DNA of 64,000 bases from an uncultured Eubacteriales bacterium (GTDB lineage: Bacteria > Bacillota > Clostridia > Oscillospirales > CAG-272): the NCBI GenBank assembly GCA_934476315.1, contig CAKSNQ010000004.1, positions 1 to 64,000 of the forward strand, written 5' to 3'. The position numbers were made by a program, and so were the translations under genes. Positions 57,256 to 64,000 of the stretch are shown here, in pieces. The notes beneath the pieces were generated by a model. The model searched no databases. It was not told the DNA's origin and worked only from the letters and a program-made list of their open reading frames with translations. The stretch's first letter is position 1, and each line of letters opens with the position of its first letter.

Positions 57256-58659
57256 TCAGTTTTTCATCTGCGCGCCCGTGGGGACGTACTCCCGGAGCGT
57301 CAGGCTGACCTCCACGCGTTTGTTCTGCCGCCACAATGTCAGCGCCACCGTGTCGCCCACGTGGTAGCTCCCGAGGAGCTTTTCCGCCTGTGCGCCGGTC
57401 GTGACCTCGGTGCCGTCAATGCTGACCAGCCGGTCGCCGTACAGAATTTCATCGCTGTACTCCGAGGACAGAATATACACGCCCGTCTGCGTCGAGCCGA
57501 AATAGCGCCGCGCCACGAGCACGTTGGAGCTTGTCACGTCGTAAAGATCCAGCCCCGTGTCCACCACGCCGCGGACATAACCGTATTCGATGAGCTGGCA
57601 GATTACGTCATACGCCGTGTCGATCGGGATGGCAAAGCCAAGTCCCTCCACGTCGTCCTGCGAGCACTTGGCGTTAACCACGCCGATGAGCTGTCCCGCC
57701 ATATTGAACAGCCCGCCGCCGGAGTTGCCGGGGTTGACCGCCGCGTTGGTCTGGAGCAGTGTCATCTCGGACTTGTTGATGGTGATGTTGCGCGCCGTCG
57801 CGCTGATGATGCCGTCCGTCACCGTCCCGCCGAGCGAGCCGAGCGGGTTGCCGATGGCAAAGACCGTCTCCCCGACCAGAAGGTCGCCGCTGCATCCCAG
57901 CGTCGCCGCGGTCAAAGGCTCGTCCGTGGTGATGTGAATCACGGCGATGTCCGAACGCTCGTCCGTGCCAACCAGCACCGCCTCGCAGACCGTGCCGCTC
58001 GCAAGACGCACCGTAATGCTGTCCGCGCCGTCGATCACGTGGTTGTTGGTAACGATATATCCCTCGTCGGAAATAATCACGCCGCTCCCCGCGCCACTGC
58101 TGACGTAGTTGCCGAGCCAGCCGCCGCTGACCATGGTTTCCGTGGAAATTTCCACGACCGACGGTGCGGCGTGGCTGATCGCCTCGGTCAGCGTCGCGTA
58201 CGCGTTCTCTCCGGCGGAGCCGCTGTATGTTACCGCCCCGAGCGGGTCAGTCTTGCTGATCTTGGGAAGCTCCGTGCCGGTCGGCGTCCCTTGGGTTTGC
58301 GTCGCGTTAGCGTTATTCTTCCCCGTGTTATTCCCGTCGGTGGAAAGATGGCGGGTCGGGTCATCGGGGTTGGAAATGCCTCCCATGAACAGATAGTAAC
58401 GCCCCGCGAGCAGTGCGCCGCCGACGCCCGCGCCCATGCAGAGCGTCAGGCACAAAAGCAGGGCGAGTGCGACCCGCACGCTCTTTTTGCCACGGTGTCC
58501 GTGTCCGCGCCCGGCGGAGTTTACTCCGCACTGCGGCGTATATTTCATTCCGTCTCCCTCGCGGGTCACGGTGTAAGCGCCGCCCGGCGCCGCCTCTGGC
58601 TGTCCGTCCGTCCGTTCGTTTTTCATCCGATCCTCATTCTGATTCCAAGTATCGCTCAT
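57256..58659 (-). CDS. HtrA/DegP-type membrane-anchored serine protease
   Basis: The 467-residue protein has a cytoplasmic Pro/Glu-rich N-terminus, one transmembrane helix (about 65-90) and a trypsin-like domain. The catalytic triad is in VTNNHVIDGA (His), RSDIAVIHI (Asp) and PGNSGGGLFN (Ser). A C-terminal PDZ domain lies at about 365-460 (GDRLVSIDGTEVTTG). It degrades misfolded proteins outside the membrane. It precedes a two-component system, which likely responds to envelope stress. Confidence 0.94.
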   Translation of the reverse strand: MSDTWNQNEDRMKNERTDGQPEAAPGGAYTVTREGDGMKYTPQCGVNSAGRGHGHRGKKSVRVALALLLCLTLCMGAGVGGALLAGRYYLFMGGISNPDDPTRHLSTDGNNTGKNNANATQTQGTPTGTELPKISKTDPLGAVTYSGSAGENAYATLTEAISHAAPSVVEISTETMVSGGWLGNYVSSGAGSGVIISDEGYIVTNNHVIDGADSITVRLASGTVCEAVLVGTDERSDIAVIHITTDEPLTAATLGCSGDLLVGETVFAIGNPLGSLGGTVTDGIISATARNITINKSEMTLLQTNAAVNPGNSGGGLFNMAGQLIGVVNAKCSQDDVEGLGFAIPIDTAYDVICQLIEYGYVRGVVDTGLDLYDVTSSNVLVARRYFGSTQTGVYILSSEYSDEILYGDRLVSIDGTEVTTGAQAEKLLGSYHVGDTVALTLWRQNKRVEVSLTLREYVPTGAQMKN

Positions 58660-58804
58660 GTTTCTCGCATCCTTTCCTATTTTCCCGGATTCATGAATAA
58701 GAATGTCTATCTCTACGGTACCAATTATACGCGGCGTTTGTGACTATTTCATGACGGATTGAAAAAAAGTGGCTGAAAGTCGCGGATATATCTTTGAAAC
58801 TGAG

Positions 58805-58833
58805 TTGAGAAAATCCGCGCTTTATGGTATAAT
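58805..58833 (+). promoter_or_regulatory. Promoter of the queG-addB-addA run
   Basis: TTGAGA (58805-58810), a 17-base spacer and TATAAT (58828-58833), 58 bases before the first start codon. Confidence 0.75.
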
Positions 58834-58891
58834 GTAACCTGACAAGAGAACCAATGCGACGTCATCCGACGTCAGCGCAAGGAGGCAGACT

Positions 58892-59791
58892 ATGTACCCG
58901 ACCGTATTCCGCTATCTTGATGACCACGGGATTTCCCTGTCCGGCGTTCTGCGCCTGTCGGACTGCACACCGGCAAAAATGTATCTTCTGGAGCGCGACG
59001 GCTTTGACCTGTCGATACCGGAGAATATCCGTGTGCTGATTTTTGCCGTTCCCTACCTGACCCGCGTGTCGGATGAACCGTCGCGCAACCTGTCTGCGTA
59101 CGCGGTCAGCCGTGATTATCATTTGTTTTTGCGGGAGCTGTTTGCCGACTGGCTCCCCAGATTGCGGGCGGAATTTCCCGACCGTCTCTTTGCGGGATAC
59201 GTCGATCACTCCCCCATCGGTGAGGTCGATGCCGCGTGCCGGGCGGGGCTGGGGGACATCGGCATGAACCACCTGCTTCTGACGCGCGCGTACTCCTCCT
59301 ACGTCTTTCTCGGTGAACTGATCACAACGCTGGACCTACCGCTCACCGAAGCACCGCGCGAACGGACGCCGCTTTGCACCCGGTGCGGCACCTGTATGCG
59401 GGCTTGCCCCGCCTACAATAAGGAATCGGGCAACGCCGACTGCCGCTCCGCGCTGACCCAGAAAAAGGGCACGCTGACCGACGCCGAACGGGACATTCTC
59501 ACGGCGTTTCCGCTCGTCTGGGGGTGCGACATCTGCCAGGAGGTCTGCCCGTGCACGATCGCCGCGCGGCGCGCGGGAACCATCTACACCGATATTCCGT
59601 TCTTCTCCGAAAACGCCATCTCCCACCTGACGTCGGAGGCGCTCGACGCCATGGACGACGCTGAATTTTCCACCCGCGCCTTCGCGTGGCGGGGACGGCA
59701 GACCATCCGGCGCAATCTTCTCTTCAAGGAAACCGCGGAAAAAACCGCAAAAGAAACCGCAAAGGAGGGACAAGCACCGTGCTCCATCTGA
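58892..59791 (+). CDS. QueG-like iron-sulfur protein (epoxyqueuosine reductase family)
   Basis: The 299-residue protein has the DUF1730/QueG N-terminal region and the pair of [4Fe-4S] motifs CTRCGTCMRACP (about residue 166) and CDICQEVCPC (about 211). Epoxyqueuosine reductases use cobalamin and two clusters for the last step of queuosine synthesis. The protein lacks the C-terminal HEAT-like region of longer QueG and many residues of the cofactor site cannot be checked here, so a related reductase is possible. It overlaps the addB start by 13 bases. Confidence 0.8.
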   Translation: MYPTVFRYLDDHGISLSGVLRLSDCTPAKMYLLERDGFDLSIPENIRVLIFAVPYLTRVSDEPSRNLSAYAVSRDYHLFLRELFADWLPRLRAEFPDRLFAGYVDHSPIGEVDAACRAGLGDIGMNHLLLTRAYSSYVFLGELITTLDLPLTEAPRERTPLCTRCGTCMRACPAYNKESGNADCRSALTQKKGTLTDAERDILTAFPLVWGCDICQEVCPCTIAARRAGTIYTDIPFFSENAISHLTSEALDAMDDAEFSTRAFAWRGRQTIRRNLLFKETAEKTAKETAKEGQAPCSI

Positions 59792-62700
59792 TTCTCGGCG
59801 GCGCCGGCAGCGGAAAGTCCACCGCTCTTACCGAGAGCATCTCCCGCGATGTGGAAGCGGGACGCCACGTCTTCCTGCTCATCCCCGAACAGCAGGCAAA
59901 CCTGACCGAGCGCGTCATCCTCCCCAAGCTCCCCACACGCGCGGGACTGACATTTACCGTCACCGGCTTTTCCCGGCTGGCGCGCGCCGCTTCCGACCGC
60001 TTTGGCGGTGCGGCGGTCGCCCCCCTGCAAAAAGGGCTCTGCTCGCTCCTTATGTGGCAGAATCTGCGCGAAATGAACGGGATGCTTGAGGAATATCACA
60101 GCGACTCCCCGCGCACCGACGCCAATCTGACCGCCCTGCTTCTGAAAACCGTCGATCAGCTCCGCGCGGACGCCATCACGCCGACCGCCCTGGAGCGCGT
60201 CGCGGCGCGTCTGCCGGAGAATACGCCCCTGCGCGGCAAGCTGCGCGACATCGCCCTTTTGTACGCCGCCTACGACAACGCCATCGCCGAAACCTTTGAG
60301 GACAGCACGCCCGACACGGTGGACCGGCTGGCAAAGCTGCTGGAGACCCACGACTTCTTCGGCGGCGCACGTGTATATATTGATTCGTTCACCGGCTTTA
60401 CCGCGCCGGAATACGCGGTTCTGCGTGCCATTTTGCGGCAGGCAAGTGAGGTGACGGTCACGCTCAGCGCCGACCGGGAGGATTCCCGAAACCCCGCCTT
60501 CCTCGGCGTCTGCGACACCGCACGGCGTCTGCGCCTGTTGTGCGAGCGCGAGCACATCCCCGTCGAGGTCGTCACGCTGACCGAAAATTACCGCACCGAC
60601 TCGCCGGAATTGCGCCTCCTGGAGCGCGGGCTGTGGGACTTCACCATCACCGCGCAGACCCGCCCCGACGTTCCACCCGAGGCGCGCGGCGCGCTCACGC
60701 TCATGCGTGCCACCAACCTGTACGCCGAGGCGGAGGCGGTTGCTCTCCGGATTCTGGATCTGGTGCACCACGGCACCGCCTACGGTGAAATCGCCGTCGT
60801 GTTCCGCGACAGCGACACCTACCGCGGGGTCATCGACGCGGCGCTGGAGCGGCACGGGATTCCGTTCTACTTTTCCGAGAAAACGTCGCTCGCAGAGCAA
60901 CCGCTCGCCCGCCTCATCTTCTCCTCCCTGCGCGCGGTCTGCCGCGGCTACCAGCAACAGGACGTCTTAGCTATCCTCAAAACGGGACTGTTCCCCGTGG
61001 ACGCCGCGGATGCCGACCTTTTCGAGCAGTACATCACCACGTGGCAGATCACCGGGCGGGGCTTCACCGCCGGGGCGTGGACGCGCAACCCGGACGGCTA
61101 CACCGACCAACTCTCCCCGCGCGGCGAGCAGATTCTCGCGGCGGCGAACCGCGTCCGCGAAGCCCTTATGACGCCCCTGTCGGCGCTCGGCGAGGCACTC
61201 GGGCGCGCGGAACACCTCCCCGCCCTGTGCTGTGCGGTCTACGATTACCTGTGCGCGCTGGACATGCCGGCGCTCTGCGCCGCGCGTGCGGAAGCGGAGC
61301 TAGCCGGAGGGTACGTCAAGGAAGCGGGCGAGACGTTGCGCGTATTCGACACCGTGCTTCTGACGCTGACCCAGATCAGCGCCCGCCTGCCCGAGCTTGC
61401 GCTGACACCCGATGAATTTGCCGCTGCCTTGCAACCTGTTTTTGCGCAGACGCAGATCGCCTCGGTGCCATCGCTCCACGACAGCGTGATTCTCGGAAGT
61501 GCGGATACGCTCCGCGTGGAAAACATCGCAGTCTCGTTCGTGCTCGGCGTCAACGAGGGAGAATTTCCCCGTGCCGCCGTCGACAGCGGGCTTCTGACCG
61601 AGGCGGACCGACGGGTGCTCTCCGAATCCGGACTGTCGCTCTCGGGTGAGAGCGAGCTTCAGTCGGCAAATGAACTTCTGTTTCTCTACCGCGCCATGAC
61701 CAAGCCCTCCCGCCGCCTGTTTGTCTCCACCCTGCGCGCCGCAACCGACGGCAGTGCCAAAGCGCCCTCGGTCGCCTACGCGCGTCTGCTCTTTCTTTTC
61801 CCGTATCTGAAAGATGCGATCTGGGACTTCGACCTGTCCATGCTCCCGACCGCGCACGACCGCGCCACCGCCGGACAGACCGAAACGCTCCCGTCCGCCA
61901 TGGCAGAAGCACTGTTCGGCAACACTCTGCGACTGACGCAATCGCGGATTCAGACCTTTGTGCGGTGTCCGTACAGCTTTTACTGCCAGTATCGGCTCGC
62001 CCTGCGCGAGCGCAAGGCCGCCCGCGTGGAATACACCGACAGCGGAATTTTCCTCCACTTTGTGCTGGAGCAGTTTCTGCGCCGTCTGACGGACGGCGGG
62101 GACGGTCAGCTCCGCCTGCCCGACCCCAATCAAATCGAGCCGATGACGGACGAGATCGTCAACGCCTACCTGCGCCGCCTGATCGACACCACCGGGGCGG
62201 ATATGGTGACGCTTCACATTTTCCGCCGCCTGCGCGCGCTGACACTCATTCTCCTGCGTGACATTCTCAACGAGCTGACGCACAGCCGCTTCCTTCCCCA
62301 CGACTTTGAGGTCCGCATCGGCGGAGGGGGAGCGGGAGACCTGCCGCCGTACGAGATCACGCTTGCCGACGGCAAACGCATCCTTCTGGGCGGCGTGGTG
62401 GACCGGGTGGACATCTACCGCCGGGACGACCGCATCTACCTGCGCGTCATTGACTACAAAAGCGGCGCCAAGGCGTTTTCGCTCGACGACATCCGGCAGG
62501 GGCTGAACATTCAGCTCCTCCTCTACCTGTTCGCGCTGTGCCGTCCGAGCGGTGCGCAGCCCGCCGGGGTGCTTTACCTTGCCACCGCAGGCAGCGGAGA
62601 AAATCCTACCCCGGAGCGTTCGGGGCTCCTTCTGGACGACCCCGACGTGCTCCTCGCCATGAACGACGAGGCAGACCCCCATTATCTCGCCGGGGTCAAG

Positions 62701-62904
62701 CAGGACCGCAACCACGATTTCCGTGGGCGCGCGCTGATCTCCGCGGACGGGCTCCACAGCCTGGAGGGGGAGCTTTGCGACATTCTCCGCACCATCGGCG
62801 AGCGGATGTTCCGCGGCTATGCCGACCGCACGCCCAGCGAGGACGCCTGCCGCTTCTGCCCGCTATGCTCGTCCTGCCCCGACGCCATACGCGCCGCACG
62901 CTGA
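59779..62904 (+). CDS. addB: ATP-dependent nuclease subunit AddB
   Basis: About 1041 residues. Walker A GGAGSGKST lies at residues 7-15. AddB features follow: IPEQQANLTE, a central inactivated helicase region with FVLGVNEGEFPR, and a RecB-like nuclease domain with LGGVVDRVDIYR and VIDYKSGAKAF. The iron-sulfur Cys are split between FVRCPYSFYCQY and the C-terminal CRFCPLCSSCP. AddAB processes double-strand ends for RecA repair. The start is GTG 59779, with AAGGAGG about 9 bases upstream. Confidence 0.95.
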   Translation: MLHLILGGAGSGKSTALTESISRDVEAGRHVFLLIPEQQANLTERVILPKLPTRAGLTFTVTGFSRLARAASDRFGGAAVAPLQKGLCSLLMWQNLREMNGMLEEYHSDSPRTDANLTALLLKTVDQLRADAITPTALERVAARLPENTPLRGKLRDIALLYAAYDNAIAETFEDSTPDTVDRLAKLLETHDFFGGARVYIDSFTGFTAPEYAVLRAILRQASEVTVTLSADREDSRNPAFLGVCDTARRLRLLCEREHIPVEVVTLTENYRTDSPELRLLERGLWDFTITAQTRPDVPPEARGALTLMRATNLYAEAEAVALRILDLVHHGTAYGEIAVVFRDSDTYRGVIDAALERHGIPFYFSEKTSLAEQPLARLIFSSLRAVCRGYQQQDVLAILKTGLFPVDAADADLFEQYITTWQITGRGFTAGAWTRNPDGYTDQLSPRGEQILAAANRVREALMTPLSALGEALGRAEHLPALCCAVYDYLCALDMPALCAARAEAELAGGYVKEAGETLRVFDTVLLTLTQISARLPELALTPDEFAAALQPVFAQTQIASVPSLHDSVILGSADTLRVENIAVSFVLGVNEGEFPRAAVDSGLLTEADRRVLSESGLSLSGESELQSANELLFLYRAMTKPSRRLFVSTLRAATDGSAKAPSVAYARLLFLFPYLKDAIWDFDLSMLPTAHDRATAGQTETLPSAMAEALFGNTLRLTQSRIQTFVRCPYSFYCQYRLALRERKAARVEYTDSGIFLHFVLEQFLRRLTDGGDGQLRLPDPNQIEPMTDEIVNAYLRRLIDTTGADMVTLHIFRRLRALTLILLRDILNELTHSRFLPHDFEVRIGGGGAGDLPPYEITLADGKRILLGGVVDRVDIYRRDDRIYLRVIDYKSGAKAFSLDDIRQGLNIQLLLYLFALCRPSGAQPAGVLYLATAGSGENPTPERSGLLLDDPDVLLAMNDEADPHYLAGVKQDRNHDFRGRALISADGLHSLEGELCDILRTIGERMFRGYADRTPSEDACRFCPLCSSCPDAIRAAR

Positions 62905-62934
62905 CCGATAATTCCGACAGAAAGGAAAACCGCT

Positions 62935-64000
62935 ATGCCAACGCAATGGACCCCCACACCGGCGCAAAGCGCCGCTATGACGCTGACCGGCAGAGATATT
63001 CTGGTGTCCGCCGCCGCCGGCTCGGGAAAGACCGCGACGCTGACCGAGCGCATCATCCGCCTTCTGACCGAGGTGCGCCCGGACGGAACCCACGCGGGGG
63101 ACATCTCCCGCATGCTGATCGTCACCTTTACCCGTGCCGCCGCCGCCGAGCTGCGTGCCCGTCTGTCCGCCGCCCTGTCCGCCGCCATCGCCGCGCACCC
63201 GGAGGACAGATACCTGTACCGCCAGCTCGTCGCGCTGGGAAACGCGCACATCTGCACCATCGACGCTTTTTATCTGGAGCCGGTCCGCGCCCATTTCGAA
63301 CAGCTCGGTCTGCCCTCCGCCTTTCGCCTTGCCGACGAGTACGAGCTGACGCCGCTCAAGGAGCAGACGCTCCGCCGTCTGATCGCCGACGCCTACGACC
63401 GTGCCGTCGTCGCGTCCGCGCCCGCGGGGCAGCCGCTCGACGCCCTGCGTGACAACCGCTTTGCCGAGGCGCTGGACAACCTCATGCCCAACCGCGACCG
63501 CGGCGAGCTTCCGTCTATTCTGCTTTCGCTATATGAGAAACTGCTCACCTACCCCGCCGGAGTGGAACTGCTCCGCACGGCGTCGGAGCGCTTGCGGAAG
63601 GAAGCGGAGATACCGCTTGCCGAGAGCGAAATGGGACAGGCGCTGATGCACGACATAACAGAACGCCTGTCCGCGCTGGGGAGCGCGATGAGCCGCGCCT
63701 GCGGAAAATTGCAGGAGCATCCGGTGCTGTGCGAGCGCTACCTCCCCGCGTTTGCACAGGATCTTGACACCCTGCGCCGTCTGTGCGGCTCGCTGGAGGC
63801 GGGCGACCTCGCCGGGGCACGGGAAATATTGAATACGTACAAGCCCGCGAGCCTGAAGGCGATTCCCCGCGGGACCGAGCTTCCCGCCGACACCGAACAC
63901 CACAAGCAGACGCGGGCGGCGGTCAAAGAAACGCTCGCGGCTCTGCGCGAATGTACCCTCTTCGGCGATGAGGACGCCGTTCACGCCTCCATGCGCCGCA
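62935..64000 (+). CDS. addA: ATP-dependent helicase/nuclease subunit AddA (5' part, runs off the window)
   Basis: The open frame from ATG 62935 has no stop before the window end, so it is incomplete. It encodes the UvrD-like N-terminus: WTPTPAQSAAM (Q motif), VSAAAGSGKTATLTERII (Walker A), IVTFTRAAAAELRAR (motif Ia) and CTIDAFYLEPVRAHF. This order is typical of AddA, the helicase and nuclease partner of AddB. AAAGGA lies just upstream of the ATG. Confidence 0.93.
   Translation, partial: MPTQWTPTPAQSAAMTLTGRDILVSAAAGSGKTATLTERIIRLLTEVRPDGTHAGDISRMLIVTFTRAAAAELRARLSAALSAAIAAHPEDRYLYRQLVALGNAHICTIDAFYLEPVRAHFEQLGLPSAFRLADEYELTPLKEQTLRRLIADAYDRAVVASAPAGQPLDALRDNRFAEALDNLMPNRDRGELPSILLSLYEKLLTYPAGVELLRTASERLRKEAEIPLAESEMGQALMHDITERLSALGSAMSRACGKLQEHPVLCERYLPAFAQDLDTLRRLCGSLEAGDLAGAREILNTYKPASLKAIPRGTELPADTEHHKQTRAAVKETLAALRECTLFGDEDAVHASMRR

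Noticed and set aside
1..64000. CRISPR array, prophage or conjugative element
   Set aside because: No regularly spaced direct repeats of CRISPR type, and no phage structural, integrase or relaxase genes were seen; the only mobile trace is the IS3 relic and the small intergenic repeats.

Overview
The window looks like a high-GC, strictly anaerobic, H2-evolving member of the Clostridia (Firmicutes), probably an uncultured host-associated lineage. The evidence is the gene content: an electron-bifurcating-type trimeric [FeFe] hydrogenase plus group B and group C [FeFe] hydrogenases, AdhE, a glycyl radical enzyme, ECF vitamin transporters, HPr, YajC/TIGR04086, DUF6472, DivIVA and AddAB. Shine-Dalgarno sites and sigma-A promoters are close to consensus. 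No species is claimed.

Layout. 0-1.1 kb: tRNA-Gly with a perfect promoter, then a decayed IS3-type transposase. 1.1-5.2 kb (minus): DUF1893 protein, ECF S component, ferredoxin-type aldo/keto reductase, and a CNNM/HlyC transporter with a structured leader. 5.3-8.8 kb (plus): glycyl radical enzyme and its activase. 8.9-15.6 kb (minus): a cobalamin-riboswitch operon encoding a complete ECF transporter, two DUF4430 surface proteins and a small HNH-repeat protein. The larger DUF4430 protein has the alpha/alpha-toroid plus DUF4430 layout of animal intrinsic factor and transcobalamin. 15.7-32.2 kb (minus): a hydrogen/redox island with group B hydrogenase, PP2C phosphatase, PAS-containing group C hydrogenase, two small [2Fe-2S] ferredoxins, a kinase-like protein, AdhE (Rex-type operator at its promoter), LysR, phosphoesterase, and HydA, HydB, ferredoxin, HATPase, DRTGG and HydC. 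32.3-38.2 kb: XRE regulator, DivIVA-like protein, AEC transporter, Gfo/Idh/MocA oxidoreductase, TrxB and an unknown protein. 38.3-39.3 kb (minus): a tRNA-Ser/Ala/Ala unit. 39.6-49 kb (minus): GH38 alpha-mannosidase, the uvrC-phosphorylase/ASCH-rsmD-coaD-DUF6472 run, HPr and two DUF4330 proteins. 49-52.6 kb (minus): O-antigen-ligase-like protein, TrmD, RimM. 52.7-54 kb (plus): YajC and TIGR04086. 54-58.7 kb (minus): RlmA-like methyltransferase, histidine kinase, response regulator, HtrA. 58.8-64 kb (plus): QueG-like protein, AddB and the start of AddA.

How it fits together. The hydrogenases, AdhE and ferredoxins dispose of fermentation electrons. The group C enzyme with PAS domain and the adjacent phosphatase look like a sensing branch. 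The B12 operon has a complete logic readable from sequence: promoter, aptamer closed by a 10-bp P1 helix, intrinsic terminator just before the first ribosome binding site, candidate surface B12-capture proteins, then the ECF importer.

Three less expected signals stand out. First is the intrinsic-factor-like B12 capture system. Second is a leader motif found four times directly before unrelated redox genes, in which a hairpin with compensatory changes lies between a Shine-Dalgarno-like tract and the start codon. Third is a roughly 100-245 bp intergenic repeat, present in four copies at gene 3' ends, whose terminal palindromes keep pairing although their sequence changes.
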